Shown: positions 24,435 through 39,684 of the stretch, piece after piece
Numbering within the stretch: the stretch's first letter is position 1
Layout of the letters: every line of letters begins with the position of its first letter
Made by a program: the position numbers and the translations under genes
Source: an uncultured Pseudacidovorax sp.
GTDB lineage: Bacteria > Pseudomonadota > Gammaproteobacteria > Burkholderiales > Burkholderiaceae_C
DNA length: 64,000 bases
NCBI RefSeq assembly: GCF_913773995.1
Contig: NZ_CAJYES010000245.1
Span: 80,984 to 144,983 of the forward strand
Reading direction: 5' to 3'
The notes under the pieces: model-generated
Databases searched by the model: none
What the model saw: the letters and a program-made list of their open reading frames with translations, nothing else
What the model was told of the DNA's origin: nothing

Positions 24435-26596
24435 ATGCTTTCCGACGGCGAAATCCAGGCCCTGATGCGGGCCGAGCATGGCGATCCTTTTGCCGTGCTC
24501 GGCCCGCACCGCCTCCCCGAGGGCCTGCGCATCGCGGTGCTGCTGCCGGGTGCGCGGCAGGTGGCGGTGCTGCACGCGGCTTCGGGCGATCCGCTGGCGG
24601 TGCTGCAGCGCCAGGGCGGCTCCGACGTCTTCGCCGCGCTCGTGCCTGCCGCGCCCGCGCAGCTGGGCTATGTGCTGCAGGTGCAATGGGAGGACGGCCA
24701 TGCCTCCCGGCTGCACGACCCCTACCGTTTCGGACCGGTGCTGTCCGATCTGGACGTCTGGCTGCTGGCCGAGGGCACGCACCTGCGGCCCTTCGAGGTG
24801 CTGGGCGCCCATCCGCGCGTGGAGGGCGGCGTGCACGGCGTGGCCTTCGCCGTCTGGGCGCCGCATGCGCGGCGCGTGTCGGTGGTGGGCGACTTCAACA
24901 CCTGGGACGGCCGCCGCCACCTGATGCGCCGCCGGCCCGAATGCGGCGTGTGGGAGATCTTCGCCCCGCATGTGCAGCCGGGCGACGCCTACGAATTCGA
25001 GATCCGCTCGGCCAGCGGCGAACTGCTGCGCAAGGCCGACCCCTATGCCTTCGGCGCCCGGCTGCGGCCCGAGACTGCCAGCGTGGTGCGCGAACTGCCG
25101 CCACCCGTGCCGCTGCCGCCCGAGCGCGCCGCGGCCAACCGGCGCGATGCGCCCGTCAGCATCTACGAGGTGCACCTCGGCTCCTGGCGCCGCAAGAACG
25201 GCCATGAATGGCTGAGCTACCGCGAGCTGGCCGACACCCTGGTGCCCTATGCCGCCGAGCTCGGCTTCACCCATCTGGAGCTGCTGCCGGTCACTGAGCA
25301 CCCCTTCGACGGCTCCTGGGGCTACCAGCCCATCGGCCTGTATGCGCCGACCTCGCGCTTCGGCACGCCGGAGGACTTCCGCCATTTCGTGCAGGCCGCC
25401 CATGCCGCCGGGCTGGGCGTGATCCTGGACTGGGTGCCGGCGCACTTTCCCACCGACGCGCACGGCCTGGCGCGCTTCGACGGCACGGCGCTGTACGAAT
25501 ACGAGGACCGGCGCGAAGGCTTCCACCGCGACTGGAACACCCTGATCTACAACTGGAAGCGCACCGAGGTGTGCAACTACCTGGTCGGCAACGCGCTGTA
25601 CTGGCTGGAGCGCTTCGGCATCGATGGCCTGCGGGTGGATGCCGTGGCCTCCATGCTGTATCGCGACTACAGCCGCCCGCACGGCGAATGGCTGCCCAAC
25701 GCGCAGGGCGGGCGCGAGAACCTGGAGGCCATCGACTTCCTGCGCCGGATGAACCAGGTGGTGGGCACCGAGCGACCCGGCGCCGTCACCTTCGCCGAGG
25801 AATCGACCAGCTTCCCGCACGTCACCCAACCGCCCGAGGCGGGCGGCCTGGGCTTCCACTACAAGTGGAACATGGGCTGGATGAACGACACGCTGGCGTA
25901 TTCGCACACCGACCCGCTGCATCGGCGGCACCACCATCGGCAGATCACCTTCGGCCTGATGTACGCCCACAGCGAGAACTTCGTGCTGCCGCTCACGCAC
26001 GACGAGGTGGTGCACGGCAAGGGGCCGCTCATCGACAAGATGGCGGGCGTCGACGAATGGCAGCGCTTCGCCGGGCTGCGGCTGCTGTACGGCTGGCAGT
26101 GGGCCTATCCGGGCAAGAAGCTGCTCTTCATGGGCGGCGAGTTTGCGCAGACCCGCGAATGGAGCCACGACCGCGACCTGGACTGGCACCTGCTCGACCA
26201 GACGCCGCACCAGGGCGTGCAGCGTCTGGTGCGCGAACTCAACCGCCTGTACCGCCACTTCCCGGCCCTGTTCGAGCAGGATTGCGAGCCGCAGGGCTTC
26301 GAATGGATGGTGCACGACGACGAGGCGCAGTCCGTCTTCGCCTTCGTGCGCCGCGCCCCCGATGGCGCCCTGCTGCTGGCGGTGGCCAATTTCACGCCGG
26401 TGGTGCGGCACGACTACCGGGTGGGCGTACCCCGCCCCGGCGCCTGGCGCGAGGTGCTCAACACCGACAGCGAACGCTATGGCGGCAGCGGCGTGATCAA
26501 CGGCATGGCCAACACGGTGGCCGAGCCGATGCACGGCCAGGCCCAGCACCTGGCGATCACCGTGCCGCCGCTGGCGGTGACGTGGTGGACCCTCGC

Positions 26597-26600
<4 letters not shown>
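24435..26600 (+). CDS. glgB: 1,4-alpha-glucan branching enzyme
   Basis: GlgB cuts alpha-1,4 glucan chains and re-attaches them in alpha-1,6 linkage to build branched glycogen. The 721-residue product has two N-terminal beta domains including a CBM48 ([18 protein letters not shown]), the GH13 barrel and a C-terminal all-beta domain. Catalytic residues are in place: nucleophile Asp in LRVDAV near residue 402, Glu in FAEEST near 455, Asp in [10 protein letters not shown] near 523. YEVHLGSW and DGSWGYQ are typical branching-enzyme motifs. Its ATG follows the stop of the GH13 gene directly and its own stop overlaps the next ATG. The length matches the family. Confidence 0.97.
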
Positions 26601-28639
<2,039 letters not shown>

Positions 28640-28696
28640 CGACGGCTGACTTTGCTTTCCTCAAGACCGATACCGACCCCACAGGAGACTCACGGG

Positions 28697-30015
<1,319 letters not shown>

Positions 30016-30016
<1 letters not shown>

Positions 30017-31491
30017 TGCGCATCCTGCAAGTGAGTGCGGAGCTGTTCCCGCTGCTCAAGACCGGCGGCCTCGCCGACGTGACCGGCGCCCTGCCCCTGG
30101 CCCTGGCGGCCGCGGGCGCCGACGCCCGCGTGCTGCTGCCCGCCTTTCCCGCCATTGCGGCCGGCGTGGCCGATGCCCGGCCGGTGGCCCCCTTCCACGC
30201 GCCCTGGGGCGAGCCGGCCCTGCTGCGCTTCGGCTACATCGACGGCGGTGCCGGCCGGCTGCTGCCCACCTACCTGGTCGATTCGCCCGCCCTGTACGAC
30301 CGCCCCGGCAATCCCTACGAAGGCCCGGGCAAGCAGCCCTACGGCGACAACCACCGCCGTTTCGCCATGCTGGGCTGGGCGGCCGCGCTGCTGGCCCAGG
30401 GGCTGGACCCGCTGTGGCGCCCCGAGGTGATGCATGCGCACGACTGGCATGCCGGCCAGGCGCCGGCCTACCTGGCCTTCGCGCGCCAACGCGGCCAGGG
30501 CGCGGACGTGCGCAGCGTCTTCACCATCCACAACCTGGCCTACCAGGGCCAGTTCGGCGGCTGGGCCTTCGCCGAGCTGGGTCTGCCGCCCGAAGCCTTC
30601 CAGGTCGAGGGGCTGGAATACCACGGTGACGTCTCCTTCATGAAGGCCGGCCTGTTCTATGCCGACCGCATCACCACCGTCAGCCCCACCTACGCCCGCG
30701 AGATCCAGACGCCCGAGCAGGGATTCGGCCTGGACGGCCTGCTGCGCGCGCGCAGCGGTGTGCTGCACGGCATCCTCAACGCGGTGGACGAGGCGGTGTG
30801 GAACCCCGCCACAGACAGCCACCTGGCACAGCGCTTTTCCATGCCCGAAGGCCGGCGCATGGCAGGCAAGGCCCGCTGCAAGGCGGCCCTGCAGCATGAG
30901 CTGGGCCTGGCGGTGGACGAGCGCGCGCCGCTGTTCATCGTCGTCAGCCGGCTGACCGAGCAGAAGGGCCTGCACCTGGTGCTGGGCGGCATCGACGCGC
31001 TGCTCGAACGTGGCGGCCAGCTGGCCGTGCTGGGCAGCGGCGACGCCTGGATGGAGCAGGCCTTCCGCGAGCGCGCCGCCGCGCAGCCCAAGCGCATCGC
31101 TGCGCGCATCGGCTACGACGAGCCCCTGGCCCACCGCCTCTTCGGCGGCGCCGACGTGGTGCTGGTGCCCTCGCGCTTCGAGCCCTGCGGCCTGACGCAG
31201 ATGTACGGCCTGCGCTACGGCGCCCTGCCGCTGGTGCACCGGGTGGGCGGCCTGGCCGACACGGTGGTGGACTGCGCGCTGGAGAACATGGCCGAGGGCA
31301 CGGCCACCGGCTTCGTCTTCGACCGATTCGACGGCGAGGACTACGCCCGCGCCCTGCGCCGTGCCTTCGCCCTGTACGAGCGACCCGCCGATTGGCGCCG
31401 CGTGCGCGCCACCGCGATGCGCCGCCCGGCCGACTGGGGCAGCGCCGCCGAGCACTATCTCACGGTCTACCAGAAGGCCCTGGCCCATTAA
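30016..31491 (+). CDS. glgA: Glycogen synthase (ADP-glucose dependent)
   Basis: GlgA transfers glucose from ADP-glucose to the non-reducing end of a growing glucan (GT5 family, GT-B fold). The 491-residue product begins [22 protein letters not shown], with the ADP-glucose-binding KTGGL at residues 15-19. [10 protein letters not shown] and [10 protein letters not shown] follow in the N-terminal domain. The C-terminal domain carries [18 protein letters not shown] with the catalytic Glu near residue 389. Its ATG shares one base with the glgC stop. The length is standard. A 59-base gap without a visible terminator leads to glgP. Confidence 0.97.
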
Positions 31492-31550
31492 ATGCTGGGG
31501 AACCTTCGGCGCCAGGCCCCTTCCATTCCACGAAAACCTCCAAGAACGCC

Positions 31551-34019
<2,469 letters not shown>

Positions 34020-34126
34020 AGGGCGGCACGCGGTCATCGTCCGGTGCCGCTGCGAGACAAGAGGCGGTCGGCTAACGGCCGGGCGGCCATGCATCCTTCT
34101 GGCCGGTGCGCCGGCCGACGCTTTGC

Positions 34127-34591
34127 TCAGCGTGGCGGCGCGTCAGAGCGATCGGCGGACGCCGGCTCGGCCACGAAGCCGATGCGCTGGATGCCCGCCT
34201 CGCGCGCGGCATCCATCAGCGTGACGATCTCGCCATAGGGCCGGCTGCGGTCGGCGCGCAGTTGCAGTTCGATGTCCGGCACGCCCGCGGCGGCGGTGCG
34301 CAGCCGCTGCGTCAGCGCGTTGGCATCGGCAACGGGCTGGTCGTCCACGAACAGGTGGCCCTGCGCGTCCAGCGCCACGGTGATGGCGCGCGGCTGCTCC
34401 ACCGGCGCGGCAGCCCCTGCCGCAGGCAGGTCGAGGCGGATCGAACTGGCCATCAGCGGCGCCGTCACGATGAAGATCACCAGCAGCACCAGCATCACGT
34501 CCACCAGCGGCGTGACGTTGATGTCGGCCATGGGCCGCGCAGCGGGGCCGGTGCGCGGGTTCAGGCGGTCGGTGCTGCGGCCGAAGGCCAT
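34127..34591 (-). CDS. exbD: ExbD/TolR-family biopolymer transport protein
   Basis: This is an inner-membrane protein that, with ExbB, uses the proton gradient to drive TonB. The 154-residue product has one N-terminal transmembrane helix after a short cytoplasmic segment (MADINVTPLVDVMLVLLVIF). The essential Asp is in PLVDVML, and a periplasmic domain with LRADRSRPYGEIV follows. It lies 66 bases after exbB on the same strand. A tonB gene is not adjacent. TolR is the alternative, but no tolA, tolB or pal is present, and a TonB receptor occurs in the window. Confidence 0.9.
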   Translation of the reverse strand: MAFGRSTDRLNPRTGPAARPMADINVTPLVDVMLVLLVIFIVTAPLMASSIRLDLPAAGAAAPVEQPRAITVALDAQGHLFVDDQPVADANALTQRLRTAAAGVPDIELQLRADRSRPYGEIVTLMDAAREAGIQRIGFVAEPASADRSDAPPR

Positions 34592-34657
34592 GGTGACAGT
34601 TCGTCCTGCGGGGTGGGGTGAGCGGTCGCGCAGCGGTCGGAAACGGCAGAGTGGCGA

Positions 34658-35359
34658 TCAGGCGGTCACCGGCATCGGCCGCGCCGGGGGAAGCGGCGCC
34701 GTCGCAGGCTCGGGCGCGAACACGGCCAGCAGGTCGTGCGCGAAGCCTTCTAGCTCGGCCTCCATGTGGCCGATGATGCGGCCGAAGACGTTGTAGGCCG
34801 CCACCGCCGGCAAGGCCACGGCCAGGCCGAAGGCGGTCATGATCAGCGCCTCGCCCACCGGCCCGGCCACCTTGTCGATGGTGAAGCCACCCGCCTGGCC
34901 GGCGATGCTGACCAGCGCGCCGTGGATGCCCCACACCGTGCCGAGCAGGCCGACGAAGGGGGCGGTGGCGCCGATGGTGGCCAGCAGGATCTGCCCCGCC
35001 TGCAGCTGGCGCAGCACGGCCTGCAGCGCATCGCGCAGCGCCCGGGTGAGCGGTGCCTGCGGCTTGCCCAGGGCCTGCAGCGTCTCGGACACGGTGCGCG
35101 CAGGCAACGACTGCACCGCCTGCGCCAGCGGCAGCACATGGCGGCGCGGGTCGAGTCCTGCGAGACGGGCCATGCCCTCGCCCACGTCCGGTGCCTGCCA
35201 GAAGAGCGCCACCGCACGGGCCAGCCGGCCGGCGCCGCCGCGCAGCACCCACGCCTTCCACAGCAGCGTGACCCAGCTCGCCACCGACATCAGCAGCAGC
35301 AGCAGGGCCACACCGCGGCCGACGGCGTCGGCCTGGTCCAGCAGCGAAAGGGCACCCAT
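34658..35359 (-). CDS. exbB: ExbB/TolQ/MotA-family proton channel protein
   Basis: This is the pentameric inner-membrane partner of ExbD. The 233-residue product has a first transmembrane helix (VALLLLLMSVASWVTLLW) and, after a cytoplasmic domain, the two characteristic helices containing LATIGATAPFVGLLGTVWGIHGAL and EALIMTAFGLAVALPAVAAYN, the proton-channel signature. It follows dapB by 38 bases in the same direction and precedes exbD. The pair presumably energises TonB-dependent receptors such as the one at 13-15 kb; the shared role is inference. Confidence 0.92.
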   Translation of the reverse strand: MGALSLLDQADAVGRGVALLLLLMSVASWVTLLWKAWVLRGGAGRLARAVALFWQAPDVGEGMARLAGLDPRRHVLPLAQAVQSLPARTVSETLQALGKPQAPLTRALRDALQAVLRQLQAGQILLATIGATAPFVGLLGTVWGIHGALVSIAGQAGGFTIDKVAGPVGEALIMTAFGLAVALPAVAAYNVFGRIIGHMEAELEGFAHDLLAVFAPEPATAPLPPARPMPVTA

Positions 35360-35397
35360 CGTCTGCTCGCGCGGTCGCGTCGGAGGGGATGGCGCGC

Positions 35398-36237
35398 TCA
35401 GCGCAGGCCGAGCACGTCGAACATGTCGAACAGGCCGGCCTTCTGGCCAGCCAGGAAGCGCACCGCGCGCAGGCTGCCCTGGGCATAACCGGCGCGGCTG
35501 CTGGACTTGTGCGAGATCTCGATGCGCTCGCCGGTGCCGGCGAACAGTACCGTGTGGTCGCCCACGATGTCGCCGCCGCGGATGGTGGCGAAGCCGATGG
35601 TGGAGGGGTCGCGCTCGCCGGTGACGCCTTCGCGGGCATAGACGGCGCAGTCCTTCAGGTCGCGGCCCAGCGCGTCGGCGATGACCTCGCCCATCTTGAG
35701 CGCGGTGCCCGAGGGCGCATCCACCTTGTGGCGATGGTGGGCCTCGATGACCTCGATGTCGTAGCCGGTGGACAGCGCCTTGGCGGCCATCTCCAGCAGC
35801 TTGAAGGTGACGTTGACGCCCACGCTCATGTTGGGCGCCATGACGATGGCGATGTCCTTGGCGATCTCGGCGATCTCGGCCTTCTGCGCATCGCTGAAGC
35901 CGGTGGTGCCGATCACGGCCTGCACGCCCAGCTCGCGGCAGACGGCCAGGTGGGCCATCGTGCCTTCGGGGCGGGTGAAGTCGATCAGCACCTGCGCACC
36001 GCCGAGGCCGGCGCGCAGGTCGGCCGTCACAGCCACACCCGAGGCGAAGCCAAGGAAGGCGCCTGCGTCGCTGCCCAGCGTGGGGCTGCCTTCACGGTCC
36101 AGCGCGCCAGCCAGTTGGCAGTCGTCCGCGGCGCGCACCGCCTCGATCAGCATGTGCCCCATGCGCCCGGAGGCGCCGGCCACGGCGATGCGGTGGGAGA
36201 CGGAAGACGGAGAGGAGGCGGCGGGAGCGGCGGTCAT
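35398..36237 (-). CDS. dapB: 4-hydroxy-tetrahydrodipicolinate reductase
   Basis: DapB catalyses the NAD(P)H-dependent reduction step of the diaminopimelate/lysine pathway, which supplies peptidoglycan precursors. The 279-residue product has the nucleotide-binding start [17 protein letters not shown]. It also carries [27 protein letters not shown] and the catalytic-site signature [15 protein letters not shown] with the conserved His-Lys. Length and motif order match the family. It lies downstream of bamE on the same strand, but a good terminator hairpin (36275-36321) separates them. It is upstream of exbB-exbD with only a 38-base gap, so it may be co-transcribed with them. Confidence 0.97.
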   Translation of the reverse strand: MTAAPAASSPSSVSHRIAVAGASGRMGHMLIEAVRAADDCQLAGALDREGSPTLGSDAGAFLGFASGVAVTADLRAGLGGAQVLIDFTRPEGTMAHLAVCRELGVQAVIGTTGFSDAQKAEIAEIAKDIAIVMAPNMSVGVNVTFKLLEMAAKALSTGYDIEVIEAHHRHKVDAPSGTALKMGEVIADALGRDLKDCAVYAREGVTGERDPSTIGFATIRGGDIVGDHTVLFAGTGERIEISHKSSSRAGYAQGSLRAVRFLAGQKAGLFDMFDVLGLR

Positions 36238-36274
36238 GCGCGTTCGCTTTCGGTGCGGAGGGGCGTAAACAACA

Positions 36275-36321
36275 AAGGCCGCCGGTCCGGCCGCGTTGCG
36301 ACGGCGGCGACCGGCGGCCTT
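36275..36321 (-). terminator. Rho-independent terminator after bamE
   Basis: AAGGCCGCCGGTC (36275-36287) pairs perfectly with GACCGGCGGCCTT (36309-36321). Read on the minus strand the 13-bp stem is followed by TTGTTGTTT, a U-rich tail. It sits directly after the bamE stop codon and before dapB, so it should end bamE transcription. Confidence 0.8.
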
Positions 36322-36331
36322 AAGAGAAGGC

Positions 36332-36886
36332 TCAGCGGGTTTCGAGCGGCGGGTAGCTCGGCGGCAGCGGCTGGGTGCTGCGCGGCAGGTCCTGCGTAGG
36401 CGACGCGGACACGGACGGTTTGAATTTTTTGAGTTCGTCTTCCGAGGCCTGCAGCTCGGGCACCTTGCCGCTGCGCTTGCGGGTGTCCAGGGCGGCGACG
36501 AATTCCTCTTCGGAGGGCATGGTGTCGCCTTCGAAACGCGCGAGCGTGTCTCCGTTGAAGAACACCGTCAGGCGGCGTTGCTGCGGCTCGACGCCCTGGC
36601 GGCGGATGGTGAAGACGTAGTCCCAGCGGTTGGCATGGAAGACGTCGGTGAGCAAGGGTGTGCCCAGGATCTCTCGCACCTGCTGGCGCGACATGCCGGC
36701 CTTGAGGGCGTCCACCTGCTCCTTGGAGACGAAGTTGCCCTGCACCACTTCGACCTTGTAGGGCGTGATCGCATTGAGGGCGCCGCGCATGCGCTCACCG
36801 GTGCTGCTGCAGCCGGCGATGCCGACGCCGACCAGCAGGACGGCCGCCAGACGAAAGCCGCTTGGGCGGGGAAGTTGTCCAGGCAT
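36332..36886 (-). CDS. bamE: Outer membrane protein assembly factor BamE (OmlA/SmpA lipoprotein)
   Basis: BamE is a small lipoprotein of the BAM complex that folds outer-membrane proteins. The 184-residue product has a lipoprotein signal ([13 protein letters not shown], Cys near residue 26). The conserved domain follows, with [40 protein letters not shown] and [12 protein letters not shown]. The C-terminal tail beyond the domain is longer than in E. coli, being Pro/Ser-rich, as is common in betaproteobacteria. It is divergent from fur, a conserved arrangement in Burkholderiales. ATG 36886 was chosen because it gives a normal signal peptide; the frame extends to 36988 without conservation. Confidence 0.95.
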   Translation of the reverse strand: MPGQLPRPSGFRLAAVLLVGVGIAGCSSTGERMRGALNAITPYKVEVVQGNFVSKEQVDALKAGMSRQQVREILGTPLLTDVFHANRWDYVFTIRRQGVEPQQRRLTVFFNGDTLARFEGDTMPSEEEFVAALDTRKRSGKVPELQASEDELKKFKPSVSASPTQDLPRSTQPLPPSYPPLETR

Positions 36887-37002
36887 AGGGAAAAAGCGTG
36901 GCGATATGATCCGGGCATTGTAGCGGCCGGCCTCTGCCAGGGCGGCTCCGACCCACAGGCTGCGCGGGCATGCCACCCGCCGCGCCAACGCCGGATTCCA
37001 CC

Positions 37003-37419
37003 ATGAGCAACATCGAAGAACTCAAGAGCACCGGCCTCAAAGCCACCCTTCCGCGCCTGAAGATCCTGGAGATCTTCCAGACCGGCGGCCAGCGCCACAT
37101 GACGGCCGAAGACGTGTTCCGCGTGCTGCTGAACGAGCGCTCCGATATCGGCCTGGCCACCGTGTACCGCGTGCTGACCCAGTTCGAGCAGGCTGGCATC
37201 CTGGAGCGCAGCCACTTCGAGAGCGGCAAGGCCGTCTACGAGCTCAACGAGGGCACGCACCACGACCACCTGGTGTGCACCGTCTGCGGCAAGGTCGAGG
37301 AGTTCTACGACGCCGAGATCGAGCGCCGCCAGCAGATGATCGCCAAGGACAAGGGCTGGGTCCTTCAGGACCATGCCATGTCGCTCTACGGTGTCTGCAA
37401 CGACTGCAAGAACCGATAA
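37003..37419 (+). CDS. fur: Ferric uptake regulator Fur
   Basis: Fur is the iron-responsive transcriptional repressor that controls siderophore uptake and related genes. The 138-residue product has a winged-helix N-terminal domain ([35 protein letters not shown]). The metal-binding dimerisation domain has [11 protein letters not shown], the [16 protein letters not shown] site and a C-terminal CNDC. It is divergent from bamE, with about 116 bases between start codons. A TATGAT at 36905-36910 could be a -10 element for fur, with no convincing -35. It converges on hprK. Likely regulon members within the window are the TonB receptor gene and possibly exbB-exbD. Confidence 0.98.
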   Translation: MSNIEELKSTGLKATLPRLKILEIFQTGGQRHMTAEDVFRVLLNERSDIGLATVYRVLTQFEQAGILERSHFESGKAVYELNEGTHHDHLVCTVCGKVEEFYDAEIERRQQMIAKDKGWVLQDHAMSLYGVCNDCKNR

Positions 37420-37440
37420 CGCCCCCGGCTGCTTCGCAAC

Positions 37441-38394
37441 TCACGCGCCACCGTTCTCCATCGCCTTGTGGTGGCGGGCGACGAAATCGGCATAGGTGTC
37501 GATACCGCGCAGTTGCAGGATGGAGTTGCGCACGGCGGCCTCGACCAGCACGGCGATGTTGCGGCCGGCGACCACCTGGATGACCACCTTGCGGATCGGC
37601 ACGCCCAGCACGTCCTGGGTGAGCGGCTCCGCCGGCAGGCGCTCGTAGTCGCGCTCGAAGGAGTCGCGGCGCACCAGGTGCACGATGAGCTTGAGCCGCA
37701 TCTTCCGGCGCACGGCCGTCTCGCCGAAGATGGCCTTGATGTCCAGCAGGCCGATGCCGCGCACCTCCAGCAGGTTCTGCAGCAGGTCGGGGCAGCGGCC
37801 CTCGATGGTGGCTTGGTTGATGCGGAAGAGGTCCACCGCGTCGTCGGCCACCAGGCCGTTGCCGCGCGAGATCAGCTCCAGGCCCAGCTCGCTTTTGCCC
37901 AAGCCCGACTCGCCCGTGATCATCACGCCCATACCCAGGATGTCCATGAACACGCCGTGCATCGAGGTGCGCTCGGCGAAGTGCTTGGACAGGTAGGCCC
38001 GCAGCACGTCGATGACGAAGGCCGAGGATTCGCGGGTGGCGAAGAGCGGCAGTTGCGCCCGCTCGCAGATGGACAGCAGTTCGTCCGGCGCGGCCTGGCC
38101 ATCGGCCAGCACCAGCATGGGCGGCTCCAGCGTGACGATGCGGGCCACGCGCCGGGCACAATCCTCGGGCGTGCCGCGGGTGAGATATGCGACCTCGCGC
38201 GCACCCATGATCTGCACGCGGTAGGGATGGATGTAGTTGAGGTAGCCGACCAGGTCGGCGGCCGACCGGGCGTTGCTGATGACTTCGGGGTCGAACTGCC
38301 GCTCCGAGGCGCCGAGTCCCGCCAGCCACTCCCAGCGCAGGGAGCCGCGGAAATCCTCGAACATCGCATCGGCACTGATGACGGTGGGCTTCAT
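37441..38394 (-). CDS. hprK: HPr kinase/phosphorylase
   Basis: HprK phosphorylates and dephosphorylates the PTS phosphocarrier HPr on a serine; in betaproteobacteria it works in a regulatory rather than sugar-transporting PTS. The 317-residue product has the P-loop [14 protein letters not shown] near residues 159-173, the [15 protein letters not shown] family signature and the C-terminal [15 protein letters not shown] segment. ATG 38394 gives the conserved [14 protein letters not shown] start; a longer frame to 38433 is not conserved. It lies 94 bases downstream of ptsN on the same strand and ends 21 bases from the convergent fur stop. Confidence 0.97.
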   Translation of the reverse strand: MKPTVISADAMFEDFRGSLRWEWLAGLGASERQFDPEVISNARSAADLVGYLNYIHPYRVQIMGAREVAYLTRGTPEDCARRVARIVTLEPPMLVLADGQAAPDELLSICERAQLPLFATRESSAFVIDVLRAYLSKHFAERTSMHGVFMDILGMGVMITGESGLGKSELGLELISRGNGLVADDAVDLFRINQATIEGRCPDLLQNLLEVRGIGLLDIKAIFGETAVRRKMRLKLIVHLVRRDSFERDYERLPAEPLTQDVLGVPIRKVVIQVVAGRNIAVLVEAAVRNSILQLRGIDTYADFVARHHKAMENGGA

Positions 38395-38488
38395 GCGGCC
38401 ATTGTCCACAGAGGCGCACCGCCATCGGCGCACCCGTGCGACGTCATGGGAAAGCGGGAAAGGGCGCGAGTCCCCGCGCGTACGCCCG

Positions 38489-38956
38489 TCAGACCACCTG
38501 GGCCGAGCGCCAGCCGGCGATCAGGGCATGCAGCTCGCCCGCGTCGGAACTGGTCTTGATCTTCTCGCGCAGGGGCGCGTCGCTCAGCATCTCGGCGATC
38601 TCGGAGAGGATCTCCAGATGCTTCTGCGTCGCCGTCTCGGGCACCAGCAGGAAAATGAGCAATGCCACCGGTTGCTCGTCCGGCGCGTCGAAGCCGATGG
38701 GATGGGCCAGCTGGAAAACCGCCGCCATCGGCGACTTCAGGCCCTTGATGCGGCCGTGCGGGATGGCCACGCCGTGGCCCAGGCCGGTGGAACCGAGACG
38801 CTCGCGCGCGAACAGGCTGTCGGTGATGAGCGCGCGGCCGAGGCCGTGCAGGTTCTCGAACAGCAGGCCCGCTTCCTCGAAAGCACGCTTCTTGCTGGTG
38901 GCGTCCACGCTCACGAGCACTTGAGCGGACGGCAGGATGGATGCGAGTCGGTTCAT
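38489..38956 (-). CDS. ptsN: Nitrogen-PTS enzyme IIA (EIIA-Ntr)
   Basis: PtsN is the terminal phosphoacceptor of the nitrogen phosphotransferase system and regulates potassium, nitrogen and carbon-storage functions through protein contacts. The 155-residue product has the active-site region [16 protein letters not shown] with the phosphorylated His near residue 67, and [12 protein letters not shown], both typical of EIIA of the fructose/mannitol type. It lies between hpf and hprK on the minus strand. A terminator-like hairpin (39015-39040) separates it from hpf, so it may have its own promoter. Confidence 0.96.
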   Translation of the reverse strand: MNRLASILPSAQVLVSVDATSKKRAFEEAGLLFENLHGLGRALITDSLFARERLGSTGLGHGVAIPHGRIKGLKSPMAAVFQLAHPIGFDAPDEQPVALLIFLLVPETATQKHLEILSEIAEMLSDAPLREKIKTSSDAGELHALIAGWRSAQVV

Positions 38957-39014
38957 GGTGGGGGGCGAATCGGGGCGCGATTATGCACCCGGGCTAACCC
39001 TTGTACCAGACATG

Positions 39015-39040
39015 GAAAAGCCGCCCACAGGCGGCTTTTC
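39015..39040 (-). terminator. Terminator-like hairpin between hpf and ptsN
   Basis: GAAAAGCCGC (39015-39024) and GCGGCTTTTC (39031-39040) form a perfect 10-bp stem with a six-base loop. On the minus strand the stem's 3' side ends GGCTTTTC, giving a short U run. It follows the hpf stop by about 60 bases and would end or attenuate hpf transcription before ptsN. Confidence 0.7.
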
Positions 39041-39100
39041 AAGAGGATTTGCCCCGAGCAGACGCCCGGCGGCAGGTGCAGGCATGTCGCCTGCGGGACA

Positions 39101-39430
39101 TCACATCAGCCGCTTGGGCGAGGGATGTCCGTGGTCCTGGAGACGGTCCTTGTGGCGGACGACCTGGCGGTCGAGCTTGTCCATGAGTTCGTCCACCGCC
39201 GCATACAGGTCGGCATGGCTGGACTCGGCGAACATGTCGTTGCCCTTCACGTGGATGTTGCATTCGGCGCGTTGCCGGCGTTCCTTTTCCTTCTGCTTCT
39301 CCACGGTGAGGATCACCTTGACATCCACCACGCGGTCGAAATGCCGCGTGATGCGGTCGAGCTTGGTGGTGACGTAGTTGCGCAGCGAAGGCGTGACGTC
39401 GAGGTGATGGCCGCTGATCGTCAAATTCAT
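39101..39430 (-). CDS. hpf: Ribosome hibernation promoting factor HPF/YfiA family
   Basis: HPF binds the decoding region of the 30S subunit and promotes inactive ribosome dimers or hibernation in stationary phase. The 109-residue product ([20 protein letters not shown] at the start, then [22 protein letters not shown]) is the short form of the family without the long C-terminal dimerisation domain. The start is strongly supported by AGGAGG eight bases before the ATG. It sits upstream of ptsN and hprK. In many proteobacteria rpoN precedes hpf; here the upstream neighbour is instead a UvrD-like helicase gene. Confidence 0.95.
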   Translation of the reverse strand: MNLTISGHHLDVTPSLRNYVTTKLDRITRHFDRVVDVKVILTVEKQKEKERRQRAECNIHVKGNDMFAESSHADLYAAVDELMDKLDRQVVRHKDRLQDHGHPSPKRLM

Positions 39431-39684
39431 GAAAAAACCTCCTGGAATTGACGGTTGGGGAAATGGCCGGTTCTTCGATGGAAGGCGCCGGCCGGCGGAA
39501 CTCAAACGGGTGCGCGAGGCAATGCGGAATGTCGGCGGGAGCGGTCTGGCGGTGTGGGAGGAAGGCGCGTCGGTGCGTTGAATTCACTATGCGCGCGGCG
39601 TCATCGAATTGCAATGGAGGAATGCTTGAGCCGCGTCAGAAGATGGTCGCGGCGCTGCATCTTCGATAGCGCGGCGGCCCGCAT

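Noticed and set aside
39431..39684. A missing rpoN or other small gene between the helicase gene and hpf
   Set aside because: The 254-base gap has no frame with conserved features; rpoN is simply not at this locus.
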